This document shows, piece after piece, positions 12,412-23,850 of a DNA stretch of 64,000 bases. The DNA comes from Acidobacteriales bacterium 59-55. Lineage in GTDB: Bacteria > Acidobacteriota > Terriglobia > Terriglobales > Acidobacteriaceae. The translations under genes and the position numbers were made by a program. The stretch spans positions 777,250 through 841,249 of the forward strand of contig MKSV01000003.1 in assembly GCA_001897435.1 (NCBI GenBank), in the 5' to 3' direction. Numbering within the stretch: the stretch's first letter is position 1; the number at the start of each line of letters is the position of its first letter. The notes below the pieces were generated by a model, which saw only the letters and a list, made by a program, of their open reading frames with translations, made no database searches and was not told the DNA's origin.

Positions 12412-13986
12412 TCAGCGCCCCCCGCTCGTGGAAGCCGTCCGGCTCATAAACCCGTCCACCCATTGAATGAAGTACTTCATATTGGGCGCGTCAGTGTGTC
12501 CGCCGTCGTCCTGACGCCAGGCAAGCTGCCCGCCGAGCAGCCCGGCGTTGACCGGCGGCATCTTCGCCGTGCGGTAGTCGTCGTAAACACCGGGGCCGCT
12601 CAGCCCCTTCGCGCCCAGCAGCGTAAAGACCGGACTCGCCGCCACCGTCGCCATAAAGCTCCCCTGATGATCCAGCCACTTGGCGTCGCCTTTCTCCGGA
12701 ATCCCGTAGCTGATGAACGTCAGCCGCGGCGCGCACAGCGCGATCAGCTCATTCGAATCGACCGGGATATCGCCCGGATTCCTGCTGCCGAAGCTCGCCT
12801 CCGAGGCGCCGTACTTCATGAAGTTCCCGGCCATCCAGTAGTACTCGCCGCCCGTCAGGCTCTCCACCGCCTCGCCGAAGTTGCGCCGCAGCAGCGTCGC
12901 GCCGCCCTTGCCCGAAGACCCCACCAGCACCATGGCAAAGCGCCGGTCGAAGGCCATCGTCACCAGCGCCGCCTTGCCGTAGCGCGAGACGCCCTCGATG
13001 CCGACATGCTTCGCATCGACCGCCTTGTCGGTCTCAAGATAGTCGAGGCCGCGCCCCGCGCCCCAGGCCCATGCGCGCAGCGCTCCCCAGTCCTCCGGCG
13101 TGCGCGGCTGTCCTTTGTTCACCAGCCCGATGATGCCCCGCGTCAGTCCTGCCGCGTTGTCGGCCTGCACGCTGGACGGATCGAGCGTCGCAAACCCCCA
13201 GCCCGCGGCGATCAGCTCCCATGTGCTCGGCGGGTCACCGTCCGCGTTGAACTGCGGACGCTGAAACGGCTCCGGACGCTGGGGCTCCCACGCCGGATGC
13301 TGCTCGAACACCTCCCGCAGTGACGGGTCCTGCTTCGCCAGCAGAGCCTTCATCGCCACATTGATGCGATCAAGCTCCTCCTCGGAGGGCTGGTTGGGCG
13401 CGGGAAAGCCGCTGCGGCTGAACATCATCAGCACCGGCACCGGCCCCTTCGCATCCGCCGGAGTCACCAGCGTCATCCTTATATTGACCGAGATCAGCGG
13501 ATAGGCAGAGTTGTCCACGTGGCCCACCAGCGCCTTCGCGATCACAGGCTTGCCGCCGAGGATCTCCTTGTCCGTCGCCGTCACCGTCCACGTCACCTTC
13601 GGCGCATCCTTCGGCACCCGGCCATAGACGTAACGCTCGAAGCCCTCCACAATCTCGGGCCGCCGCTTGTCCCACCACATCTTCGCCGTCGTCACCTTCT
13701 GGCCGTCGTTCATCACCAGCGCATCGGGCACGTTCGGATACGGGTTGGCCTTCGCCTCGTCGTAGTTGGCATGGTTGGGAGCCTTCTCGTTGCCGCTCGG
13801 ACCGGGACGCAGCGCCTTGATGCCCAGCTGGTCCATCATGTTCTGCTGATCCTGCGCGGCGGTAAAGGTCATCGGCGCGGGCAGGGAAGCGTCAGCCTTC
13901 GACTTCTGCGCGGGAGCCGCGACACAGGCAGTAAACACAACCGCCGAAACCCAGAAACCTATGTGAGACGAACTATATCGGTGCAC
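12412..13986 (-). CDS. CE15-like glucuronoyl (4-O-methyl) methylesterase
   Basis: This is probably a periplasmic alpha/beta-hydrolase that cleaves ester links between glucuronoxylan and lignin. A GTG at 13986 with GGAG 6 bases upstream gives 524 residues; an upstream TTG at 13998 has poorer spacing. An N-terminal signal (HIGFWVSAVVFTACVAAPA) leads into a domain with the CE15 nucleophile elbow GVSRYGKAAL (S334) and a late catalytic histidine in DDGGHTDAPN (H497). The RYVYGRVPKDAP and WAWGAGRGLDYL motifs are also typical. The family consensus is GCSRxGK; here the Cys is Val, as in many bacterial members. Acetylxylan esterase is the older annotation for such proteins. Neighbours (SGNH esterase, receptors) fit plant cell-wall use. 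Confidence 0.82.
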   Translation of the reverse strand: MHRYSSSHIGFWVSAVVFTACVAAPAQKSKADASLPAPMTFTAAQDQQNMMDQLGIKALRPGPSGNEKAPNHANYDEAKANPYPNVPDALVMNDGQKVTTAKMWWDKRRPEIVEGFERYVYGRVPKDAPKVTWTVTATDKEILGGKPVIAKALVGHVDNSAYPLISVNIRMTLVTPADAKGPVPVLMMFSRSGFPAPNQPSEEELDRINVAMKALLAKQDPSLREVFEQHPAWEPQRPEPFQRPQFNADGDPPSTWELIAAGWGFATLDPSSVQADNAAGLTRGIIGLVNKGQPRTPEDWGALRAWAWGAGRGLDYLETDKAVDAKHVGIEGVSRYGKAALVTMAFDRRFAMVLVGSSGKGGATLLRRNFGEAVESLTGGEYYWMAGNFMKYGASEASFGSRNPGDIPVDSNELIALCAPRLTFISYGIPEKGDAKWLDHQGSFMATVAASPVFTLLGAKGLSGPGVYDDYRTAKMPPVNAGLLGGQLAWRQDDGGHTDAPNMKYFIQWVDGFMSRTASTSGGR

Positions 13987-14025
13987 AAAGCTCTCCAATC
14001 TTCTGTGATATCCCGAACCGTCACA

Positions 14026-14265
14026 AAAACATCATCATCTCTACCAAAACGAAGCGTCATAAAACAAACGTCATCCCGACCAAAATGAACCATCACAAAA
14101 GCACGTCATCTCGACCGAAGCGAAGCGCAGTGGAGAGACCCCTGTATTTCGCAGTTGCAGTTGCCGTTGCGTTTGTTCTTGCCCTTGCTTCCAGGTACGC
14201 CAAGGCTTCAGCCTTGGCCCTCTCTCCCCTTGCCAAAAGCAAGGGGCTTAAGCCCCTGGGGTATG
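14026..14265 (+). repeat. Composite repeat I, full copy with degenerate A-box array
   Basis: The 356-bp gap between the divergent CE15 and SGNH genes holds this element. Three degenerate A boxes (14026-14100, CATCATCTCTACCAAAACG and similar) precede a full copy from 14101. That copy has A/B boxes, a hexamer tract of about eight units, hairpin GCCAAGGC-TTCA-GCCTTGGC, and hairpin AAGGGGC-TTAA-GCCCCT with a changed loop. Confidence 0.82.
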
Positions 14266-14342
14266 CCTTCCTCTCCCCAACTTGCCGCAATCCATAAAGA
14301 AGTTCAAAATAAATCGATTTAGTTTGATACGAATAATAAAGC

Positions 14343-15590
14343 ATGAACATCAAACCGGCACAGAAAATCTTCACGCTCGCCATCCTCTTCCTCCTGGCAA
14401 TGCTCCCCGCCGCCGCCCAGACGACAGCGCAGACATGGGTAGCAACCTGGTCAGCCTCGCAACAGATCCCCGAGCCGCAGAACGCCCTTCCCGCCGCCGA
14501 CCTCGAGGACGCAACCCTGCGCCAGATCGTCCACCTCTCGCTTGGCGGAGCCACCCTCCGCGTCCATCTCTCGAACTCCTTCGGCACCGAGCCCCTGCAC
14601 TTCACCTCCGTGCACATCGCCCGGCCCCTGTCCGCCTCATCCGCGGCCATCGACCCCGCATCCGACAAGGCCCTCACCTTCTCCGGCAGCAGCGACGTCA
14701 CCATCCCGGCAGGCGCCGAGTACATCTCCGACCCCATCGATTACCCCGTCGCCGCGCTCTCCAATCTCGCCGTCACCTTCCATCTGGACGCCGCGCCCGC
14801 CCGCCAGACCGGCCATCCCGGCTCCCGCGCCACGTCGTACTACGTCCACGGCGATCAGGTCGCGGCAGCAGACCTGCCTGCCGCGAAGAAGGTGGACCAC
14901 TGGTACCAGATCGCCGGAATCGACGTCGCCACCCCGCAAAACGCAGCCGCCATCGTCGCCCTCGGCGACTCCATCACCGACGGCCACGGAGCCACCACCA
15001 ACGGCAACGACCGCTGGACCGACGTCCTCGCCCGGCGGCTCCAGACCTCGCCCGCCACCCGATCCCTCAGCGTCCTCAACCAAGGTATCGGCGGCAACCA
15101 TCTGCTCACCGACGGCCTCGGCCCCAACGTCCTCGCCCGCTTCGACCGCGACGTGCTCGCTCAGACCGGCGTCCGCACTCTGATCGTCTTCGAGGGCGTC
15201 AACGACCTCGGCGGCCTCACCCGCGAGCACGAGGCCACGCCTGCCGAACACGCTCTGCTCGTCCGGCGCATCCTCGCCGCCTACCAGCAAGTCATCCTTC
15301 GCGCCCACGCCCACGACATCACCGTCATCGGCGCGACCATCACCCCCTACACCGGCTCGGGCTACTACCACCCCGGCCCCGCCAGCGAAGCCGACCGCCA
15401 GGCCATCAACCAGTGGATTCGTGCCGCCGGGCACTTCGACGCCGTCATCGACTTCGACAAAACCGTGCGCGACCCCAGTCGGCCTGACCGGATGCTGCCC
15501 ACCTTCGACAGCGGCGACCATCTGCACCCTTCCCCCGCCGGCTACCGCGCCATGGCCGAGTCCATCCCCCTCTCCCTGTTCACCCGCTGA
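14343..15590 (+). CDS. Secreted SGNH/GDSL-family esterase
   Basis: This 415-residue protein has a Sec signal peptide (residues 1-26, ending AAAQ). A beta-rich domain (about 30-195, STWSASQ-type start) precedes the SGNH hydrolase core. The block I nucleophile is in IVALGDSITDG (S210), block III is GVNDLGG and block V is DHLHPSPAGY with the Asp/His pair. This arrangement matches secreted GDSL esterases such as arylesterases and carbohydrate acetylesterases; the exact ester is not identifiable. The ATG follows an AT-rich region with no strong ribosome-binding site. The gene is divergent from the CE15 esterase across repeat I, which suggests a carbohydrate-ester role. Confidence 0.85.
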   Translation: MNIKPAQKIFTLAILFLLAMLPAAAQTTAQTWVATWSASQQIPEPQNALPAADLEDATLRQIVHLSLGGATLRVHLSNSFGTEPLHFTSVHIARPLSASSAAIDPASDKALTFSGSSDVTIPAGAEYISDPIDYPVAALSNLAVTFHLDAAPARQTGHPGSRATSYYVHGDQVAAADLPAAKKVDHWYQIAGIDVATPQNAAAIVALGDSITDGHGATTNGNDRWTDVLARRLQTSPATRSLSVLNQGIGGNHLLTDGLGPNVLARFDRDVLAQTGVRTLIVFEGVNDLGGLTREHEATPAEHALLVRRILAAYQQVILRAHAHDITVIGATITPYTGSGYYHPGPASEADRQAINQWIRAAGHFDAVIDFDKTVRDPSRPDRMLPTFDSGDHLHPSPAGYRAMAESIPLSLFTR

Positions 15591-15650
15591 TTACGCACCC
15601 ACGGTTCTGTTGTCCTCTCAACAAACAACCAGAAACTAGCAACCACAAAA

Positions 15651-15720
15651 GCACGTCATCTCGACCGAAGGCCCGCGGCCTTATGCACGCCGCAGTGGAG
15701 AGACCCTTGTATCTCGCTCT
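15651..15720 (+). repeat. Composite repeat I, A/B-box copy
   Basis: The A box GCACGTCATCTCGACCGAAG, a variable arm with GCCCGCGGCC symmetry and the B box GTGGAGAGACCCTTGTATCTCG are present; the hexamer tract and hairpins are absent. It is followed within 30 bases by a partial copy of the obg 5' end. Confidence 0.78.
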
Positions 15721-15726
15721 CCCCGC

Positions 15727-15776
15727 ACCGGCCACACTGAGAAATCCCCGTACACTGAATGTTCATCGACGAAACC
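15727..15776 (+). pseudogene. Remnant duplicate of the obg promoter and first codons
   Basis: The sequence CCGTACACTGAATGTTCATCGACGAA matches the obg start region at 17042-17076. GTACACTGA is shared; then, after a 9-base gap in this copy, ATGTTCATCGACGAA differs from the obg start ATGTTTATCGACGAA by one base. Both encode MFIDE. Upstream, CCACAC and TCC are also shared. After GACGAA the similarity ends. It looks like a partial duplication left when the serine-hydrolase segment was placed in front of obg. Confidence 0.55.
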
Positions 15777-15880
15777 TTTTCTCGCGATTTAGAGTTCGAT
15801 TTTCGTCGCTCGGGAACCTAACTCCCGGTTTCCCCGTAACAAGGCATAGAGTTCAGTTACGGAGAGGGGCTTCAAACAGA

Positions 15881-16963
15881 ATGGACCGTCGCACTTTTCT
15901 GACGACAGGCGCGCTTGCGGCGGTCTGTAGCCATGTCGATCCAGCTTTTGCATACTCATCCGGCAAGCTCCGGTCACAGACATTGGCCTTCGTCGAGCAG
16001 AGCCAGTTTTCCGGCGTGGTCCTTGTCGGCCGAGGCCCGCGAACACTCTATTGCGAGGCATTTGGTCTGGCTGATCGCAGCACGAACAGGCCGGTTACCC
16101 GACAAACCATCTTCGAAGCGGGTTCCATCTCTAAATGGATTGCCTCTATTGTGACCCTGCATCTTGTGGACCGCCAAAAGCTGGATCTGCATAGGCCCAT
16201 CGGCGCGTATCTGCCGGAGTTCCGCAAAGACATTGGAGACCGCGTCACGCTCGAACATCTTTTAAGTCACACCAGCGGCATCCCCAACGACATCATTCCC
16301 GCACTGCGCGCGAACCCCCATCTTGCCGAGCTTGGCCTCACGCAGAAGGAAGCGATTCAAAGACATGCAAGCGGAGATCTGCGCTTCCCTCCGGGAACCG
16401 GTTGGGACTACTCCCATTCCAACTGGATTCTGGTCCAGGCCATTGTGGAACGTGTGGCGGAAATGAACTATCGGCGGTTCGCCGCTGAGACGCTGTGGAA
16501 GCCGCTGAAGCTGGAGCGCAGCGGAATCTATAGCGGCACAGGACCGGACGAACCGGACGTTGCGCTCAGCTACGCAGCTGCTGAGACGGGTATGCAGCCC
16601 ATCGTGCAGCGTATGCCCGGCTTTCTCGAGATGGCCGGAGGCTTTTATTGCAGCTCGGGAGACCTGCTACACCTGATGGACGCAGCTACGACGGGATCAT
16701 TGCTCTCCCGCCGCTCGCGGCAGGAGATGTTTCGCGTGCGTTGGCCGAAGGAGAACTATGCTCTGGGATGCAGGGTCGATGCAGGCATCTTCGGTCATAA
16801 GCAGAGCCGTTTTATCTCCGAGGATGGCTCGAACGCGGGATTCCGCTCGGTCGCCTATCGTATCTTCGAGGACGGCCATACCTGCATTCTTCTAAACAAC
16901 ACTTCGATGCCGCTGAACCATACCGGGCCGTTCGCTCTGCAACTGCTGCAAACGATGGCATAA
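15881..16963 (+). CDS. Tat-exported beta-lactamase-family serine hydrolase (S12 type)
   Basis: The 360-residue product starts at the ATG at 15881 (AGGGG 11 bases upstream). An open frame back to 15683 comes from the repeat and is not coding. The N-terminus MDRRTFLTTGALAAV is a twin-arginine signal. The penicillin-binding/class C beta-lactamase fold is shown by the active-site SISK (S82, K85, in FEAGSISKWIAS), YSHSN at the Tyr motif and EHLLSHTSGIPND. Members include esterases, D-aminopeptidases and beta-lactamases; the substrate is unknown. Base composition is less GC-rich than neighbouring obg, and the gene sits between a fragmentary and an intact obg start, which suggests insertion. Confidence 0.85.
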   Translation: MDRRTFLTTGALAAVCSHVDPAFAYSSGKLRSQTLAFVEQSQFSGVVLVGRGPRTLYCEAFGLADRSTNRPVTRQTIFEAGSISKWIASIVTLHLVDRQKLDLHRPIGAYLPEFRKDIGDRVTLEHLLSHTSGIPNDIIPALRANPHLAELGLTQKEAIQRHASGDLRFPPGTGWDYSHSNWILVQAIVERVAEMNYRRFAAETLWKPLKLERSGIYSGTGPDEPDVALSYAAAETGMQPIVQRMPGFLEMAGGFYCSSGDLLHLMDAATTGSLLSRRSRQEMFRVRWPKENYALGCRVDAGIFGHKQSRFISEDGSNAGFRSVAYRIFEDGHTCILLNNTSMPLNHTGPFALQLLQTMA

Positions 16964-17061
16964 TCCACTCGATGTTCCGCCGTCGGCATGGGGTTGCGGT
17001 GCCTCTCTGGCCCTGTCTGCGGTCTTCCGCGCCACACATCCGGGTACACTGAACACTGCGC

Positions 17062-18177
17062 ATGTTTATCGACGAAGCACGAATCCGAATCAAGGCCGGC
17101 GACGGCGGTAACGGCTGCATGGCCTTCCGCCGCGAGAAGTTCGTCCCCCGCGGCGGCCCCTCGGGCGGCGACGGCGGCCACGGCGGCGACATCCTCATGT
17201 CCTCGTCGCTTAGCCACAACACCCTCGTCCACTTCCGCTTCAACCCCGAGCACAAGTCGCAGCGCGGCGGCCACGGCGAAGGCTCCAACTGCTCCGGCCA
17301 GTCCGGCGAGCACACCACCCTCAAGGTTCCCGTCGGCACCCTGCTCTACGACGACGACACCGGCGAGCTGGTCCACGACTTCAACCGCCCCGGCGAGACT
17401 ATCGTCATCGCCCAGGGAGGCCGCGGCGGCCGCGGCAACCAGCACTTCGCCACCAGCACCCACCAGGCTCCGCGCGAGCACGAGCTCGGCCGCCCCGGCG
17501 AGCAGCGCAACTACCGCCTCGAACTGCGCCTGCTTGCCGACGCCGGTCTGGTCGGCTACCCCAACGTCGGCAAGTCCACGCTCATCTCGCGCCTCTCCGC
17601 CGCCAAACCCAAGATCGCCAACTACGCCTTCACCACGCTCGAGCCAAATCTGGGTGTGGTTCAGGTCGGCGACTTCCCGCACACCGAGTCCTTCACCGTC
17701 GCCGACCTGCCCGGCCTCATCGAAGGCGCGCATCTGGGCGCGGGCCTCGGCATCCAGTTCCTCCGGCACATCGAGCGCACCAGCGTCATCGTCCATCTCG
17801 TCGACGTCTCCGACTCGAGCGCAACCGAAGGCACGGCACGGCCCGACGCCGTCGCCGACTTCAAGGTCATCACCGAGGAGCTACGCAGCTTCGACCCCTC
17901 GCTCGCCACCCGGCCCACCATCGTCGTCGCCGCCAAATGCGATGTAGCCAACCCCGACAAGCTCAAAAAGCTGGCCGCCATGGCCAAACGCCGCAAGCTG
18001 CCCTTCTTCGCCATCTCGGCGGTCACGGGCGAAGGCGTCGAAGCCCTCAAGTACGCCATCGCCGCAGCCGTCACGGCCCACCGACCCGCCCGCGTCGAAG
18101 CCGAAGCTCCCGCCGCCGAAGCCAAACGCAAACCCCACTATCCCCCACCGGCCCCCTCCGCCCGCGGCCGCGCCTAG
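17062..18177 (+). CDS. obg: Obg/CgtA ribosome-associated GTPase
   Basis: This essential GTPase acts in late 50S ribosome assembly and stress signalling. The 371-residue product starts [18 protein letters not shown], the glycine-rich Obg fold (1-158). The G domain follows: G1 [10 protein letters not shown]2 [10 protein letters not shown]3 [11 protein letters not shown]4 AAKCD (usually NKxD; here Ala replaces Asn) and G5 ISAVTGEG. A short Pro/Ala/Arg tail ends it. A TACACT -10-like box ends 11 bases before the ATG, and no ribosome-binding site is visible, so the leader may be very short. It is not next to rplU-rpmA as in many bacteria. Confidence 0.95.
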   Translation: MFIDEARIRIKAGDGGNGCMAFRREKFVPRGGPSGGDGGHGGDILMSSSLSHNTLVHFRFNPEHKSQRGGHGEGSNCSGQSGEHTTLKVPVGTLLYDDDTGELVHDFNRPGETIVIAQGGRGGRGNQHFATSTHQAPREHELGRPGEQRNYRLELRLLADAGLVGYPNVGKSTLISRLSAAKPKIANYAFTTLEPNLGVVQVGDFPHTESFTVADLPGLIEGAHLGAGLGIQFLRHIERTSVIVHLVDVSDSSATEGTARPDAVADFKVITEELRSFDPSLATRPTIVVAAKCDVANPDKLKKLAAMAKRRKLPFFAISAVTGEGVEALKYAIAAAVTAHRPARVEAEAPAAEAKRKPHYPPPAPSARGRA

Positions 18178-18207
18178 AACGACTTCCAACCACAGCCAGC
18201 CCTCTTC

Positions 18208-18265
18208 GTTTGTCATTCCCGAAGGGAATCCGCGTCTTGCTCGAATCGCCAAGGCTCCCTCCGGA
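18208..18265 (+). repeat. Repeat family II copy
   Basis: This copy reads GTTTGTCATTCCCGAAGGGAAT then CCGCGTCTTGCTCGAATCGCC. The core ATTCCC-GAA-GGGAAT is a 6-bp stem; the opposite strand reads C(TTCG)G, a very stable tetraloop. It lies between obg and the methyltransferase remnant. Confidence 0.8.
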
Positions 18266-18353
18266 AAGCCAGCCGGGTGCCCCATGTCCCGCCTTTGGGA
18301 CATGGGTTTCCACGCAACCCATCCCCTCCCAGTGCTAACCTCATCTCAACCCA

Positions 18354-18506
18354 ATGCCTGACCAAAAGAACAAGCTCTACTACGGCGACAACCTCCAGGT
18401 CCTCCGCGAGTACATCGCCGCCCAATCCGTCGACCTCATCTATCTCGATCCGCCCTTCAACTCCCGGCAGGACTACAACGTCCTCTTCGCCGATCACGCA
18501 CAATGA
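18354..18506 (+). pseudogene. N-terminal stump of an N6-adenine DNA methyltransferase
   Basis: These 50 codons begin MPDQKNKLYYGDNLQVLREY, followed by IAAQSVDLIYLDPPFNSRQD and YNVLFADHAQ. They contain catalytic motif IV (DPPF) and the LYYGDNLxVLR start of beta-class, site-specific adenine methyltransferases, in which motif IV precedes the AdoMet motif. Full-length relatives continue for hundreds of residues after NVLF; here the frame stops at once, at TGA 18504-18506. The AdoMet-binding FxGxG motif is lost, so it cannot be active. The next gene starts inside its last codons (ATGA overlap), so the stump may now serve to couple translation of the DpnI-like gene. Confidence 0.75.
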
Positions 18507-19279
18507 TGCAGCTCTATGGCAGCATAGAATTGCTCACCGGCTATGCGAGCCGCACGCAACAGGCGCGACGGATAAGCGAAGACTGGGTGGCTCGCCATGC
18601 TTATTGCCTTAGGTGCGAATCCGGCGAACTCACACCAACCCCTGCCAATACTGAGACGTGCGATTTTGTATGCCCTCAGTGCGATCACGGTTATGAACTC
18701 AAGAGCAAATGCGGTGCGTTTACGACGAGAGTCGTTGACGGAGCATACGGGGCCATGCTCAGGACAATTCGCGCTAACCGGACGCCTACCTTTTTGCTGC
18801 TGGAGTACTCTAGGGATTGGTCAATCACTGGCTTTACTGCGATTCACCATTCACTCATAACTGAGAGCTCGATTGTGGCGAGGAAGCCTCTTGCTGCCAC
18901 AGCTAGGCGCGCGGGTTGGGTAGGTTGCAGCATAGTCATGCCCGAAATCGCCGTAGACGGTAAAATCCCGATCATAATAAACGAGCGCATTGAGCCACCT
19001 GCTCAAGTAAGGGGTTCCTTCAGGAAACTTGAGAGTTTGTCGCAACTATCGCACGAACGACGTAACTGGGCAGCAATAATGCTGAACTTGATCCGCAAAC
19101 TCCCGGAAGACTCATTCAAGTTGTCAGACGTTTACAAATTCGAGGATCAGCTAAAGCTAATCTTCCCGGGAAACAACAACGTCAAGCCGAAGATCCGCCA
19201 GCAGCTACAAGTGCTTCGAGACGCTGGCATTCTAACTTTTCTGGGAGGAGGAAAATATCGCTTCGCGAGGTACAAATAG
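18503..19279 (+). CDS. DpnI-like methyl-directed restriction endonuclease
   Basis: This 258-residue protein resembles DpnI along its whole length; DpnI is 254 residues and cuts Gm6ATC. The PD-(D/E)xK catalytic set is D54, E65, K67 (CDFVCPQCDHGYELKSK). A four-cysteine zinc site is C35, C38, C57, C60. Conserved segments are ISEDWVARHAYC, VDGAYGAML and RKPLAATARRAGWVGC (W139 near the DpnI reader tryptophan). The C-terminal winged helix (about 183-258, YKFEDQLKLIF and IRQQLQVLRDAGIL) is the second methyl-adenine reader. It should cleave DNA methylated at adenine in GATC. The gene overlaps a broken adenine methyltransferase and is clearly less GC-rich than its neighbours, so horizontal transfer is likely. 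Confidence 0.92.
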   Translation: MMQLYGSIELLTGYASRTQQARRISEDWVARHAYCLRCESGELTPTPANTETCDFVCPQCDHGYELKSKCGAFTTRVVDGAYGAMLRTIRANRTPTFLLLEYSRDWSITGFTAIHHSLITESSIVARKPLAATARRAGWVGCSIVMPEIAVDGKIPIIINERIEPPAQVRGSFRKLESLSQLSHERRNWAAIMLNLIRKLPEDSFKLSDVYKFEDQLKLIFPGNNNVKPKIRQQLQVLRDAGILTFLGGGKYRFARYK

Positions 19280-19359
19280 CGTCCGGACTTTTGATGATAT
19301 TTCGCCTGCTACAGATTTGTAGATTCAATCGTTAATTGATGCGGGACACCGGGAGGACT

Positions 19360-19617
19360 ATGGATTTTGAGCCGGAGAAATTTCGAAACTACTATGAATG
19401 CTCATGCGGTGAGGAGTGGGACTCAACGTGGTCCTGCATGTGCAATGAGAGGTGCCCGCGCTGCAACAAAGAAATTGAACCGATGATCTCCGAAGAGCTT
19501 TGCTTAGAATGCGGAGCAAATGTAGAGCAAGCCACAAATGGTCTCTGCACAGAATGTGGCGAGCCAATCAAGGATTTTGACGAATTACAGAGAGAGCTTG
19601 GTGCGGTTTGGGTCTGA
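19360..19617 (+). CDS. Small zinc-ribbon protein
   Basis: The 85-residue protein starts MDFEPEKFRNYYECSCGEEW and has eleven Cys in pairs: CSC, CMCNERCPRC, CLECG and CTECG, enough for two zinc ribbons. The segment WSCMCNERCPRCNKEIEP is typical of small uncharacterised zinc-ribbon proteins found near mobile elements and restriction genes. The start chosen is the ATG at 19360 with GGGAGG just upstream; an ATG-rich frame opens at 19336. It follows the DpnI-like gene by 80 bases on the same strand and has the same low GC content, so it probably arrived with it. The function is unknown. Confidence 0.75.
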   Translation: MDFEPEKFRNYYECSCGEEWDSTWSCMCNERCPRCNKEIEPMISEELCLECGANVEQATNGLCTECGEPIKDFDELQRELGAVWV

Positions 19618-19921
19618 CAAGCAACCTCGGTAGCGGAAATCTCTTCGTCTAGATCGAGGGAAACATCTTCTATCTCCTCGCTGCTCTGATCTTCATCTGT
19701 CACAATGCAAACCTCCTGCGCATCATTTCAGCAAGAGGACTGCTTACCAAGTGTCAATCCTGATTCAGGTTCCAGACCGCGCCTCCGCCGCGCCTATGAC
19801 TTCCGTCATAACCTCCTCTGAAAGCCGATTCCACCACGTAGCACGTAGCTCAAAAGTGCTACATCGCTGCTCAAATAGAGGTGCTACTTTCAGGCAGTAA
19901 AAAGATGTCTGAAGGTGCAAT
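19618..19921. other. Intergenic region upstream of the MHYT kinase
   Basis: This stretch of about 300 bases has no convincing gene. On the minus strand, AGGAGG plus a GTG at 19703 opens a frame whose first 30 codons are strongly acidic (MTDEDQSSEEIEDVSLDLDE) and lie outside any gene. The frame then runs antisense through the zinc-ribbon gene. A 7-bp motif occurs as GTAGCAC (19838-19844) and twice as GTGCTAC (19856-19862, 19881-19887), giving an inverted and a direct repeat 35-84 bases before the kinase start, possibly an operator. Confidence 0.4.
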
Positions 19922-22725
<2,804 letters not shown>

Positions 22726-22729
<4 letters not shown>

Positions 22730-23652
22730 AGATCCTTCTTGCAGACGACGACCCTGTCTCTCTCCGCCTGATGCAGCGCACGCTTGAAAAGTACGGCTAC
22801 GAAGTCGTCACCGCGACCAATGGAATTCAGGCGGCGCTCGAACTGTGCAGTCCCAACGGCCCGCGGCTCGCCCTGATCGACTGGATGATGCCCGACCTTG
22901 ACGGCCTCGGCGTCTGCCGCGCCGTGCGCTCCAGGAACGAAAACGCCTACGTCTACATCGTGCTGCTGACCTCCCGGCAGTCCAGCGAAGACGTCGTCAG
23001 CGGGTTGGAGGCCGGAGCCGACGATTATCTGACCAAGCCCTGCCATCCCGCCGAGTTGAAGGCCAGGCTGCACACCGGCCATCGCCTGCTCCAGCTCGAA
23101 GACAAGCTGGTCGAAGCGCGCGAGGAGATGCGCTTCAAGGCGACCCACGACACCCTGACCTCGCTCTGGAATCGAGGCGGCATCCTCTCGCTGATGAGCA
23201 GCGAACTGAGCCGTTCGGCCCGCAACCATACGCCCACCTCGCTGATCCTGTGCGACGTCGACCACTTCAAGCGCATCAACGACACCTACGGCCATCCGGT
23301 GGGAGACGAGGTCCTGCAACAGGTCTCTCTGTTTCTCCGCGAACTGGTGCGGCCCGAGGATTCCGTCGGCCGCTTTGGCGGCGAAGAGTTTCTCATCGTG
23401 CTGGGAGGCTGCGACAACGCCGCTCTGAGGAGACGTTCCCCCCAGATCTGCGAGGAGCTGAGCCGCGTCCCCTTCATCACCAAAGAAGGCCCCGTCTCCG
23501 TCACCCTGAGCATCGGAGCGGTCACCATCGAGAACTGGAATAACTCCATGTCGGTCGATCCGTACCTGAAAGAAGCCGACGCCGCTCTCTACCGCGCCAA
23601 GGCGGAGGGCCGCAACCGCGCCGTCTTCGCGGAGTCGATGGCCTCTCAGTAA
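22726..23652 (+). CDS. Response regulator diguanylate cyclase (REC-GGDEF)
   Basis: This protein makes c-di-GMP when its receiver is phosphorylated. The start chosen is the TTG at 22726, which overlaps the kinase stop and has GGAG 8 bases upstream; it gives [16 protein letters not shown] and 308 residues. The receiver (1-120) has phospho-acceptor D52 ([12 protein letters not shown]) and K104 in LTKP. The GGDEF domain (about 140-300) has an intact active site GGEEF (218-222) and an RxxD inhibitory site (R209-D212) exactly five residues before it, so product inhibition is expected. Translational coupling with the MHYT hybrid kinase makes that kinase the likely phosphodonor. Confidence 0.92.
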
Positions 23653-23706
23653 ACTCTCTCTCAAACCTACAGGTGTAACTCTGTATCGGATCATGTTTGT
23701 CTATTT

Positions 23707-23775
23707 TGTTGTCATTCCCGAAGGGAATCTGCGTTTCTTCCGGGCTTGCATGACTACGCCTGGAGGGGAACAGCT
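23707..23775 (+). repeat. Repeat family II copy
   Basis: This copy reads TTGTCATTCCCGAAGGGAAT then CTGCGTTTCTTCCGG, ending TGGAGGGGAACAGCT. The 6-bp ATTCCC/GGGAAT stem is intact; the 3' part has diverged from the other copies. Confidence 0.75.
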
Positions 23776-23790
23776 TTAAAACTCATCAAC

Positions 23791-23850
23791 CACGTCATCT
23801 CGACCGAAGGCCCGCAGGGCCGCAGCGGAGAGACCCCTGTATTTGCCTTT
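23791..23850 (+). repeat. Composite repeat I, A/B-box copy
   Basis: CACGTCATCTCGACCGAAG, then the arm GCCCGCAGGGC and GCGGAGAGACCCCTGTATTT followed by a single hexamer TTGCCT. The hairpin half is missing. Confidence 0.78.
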
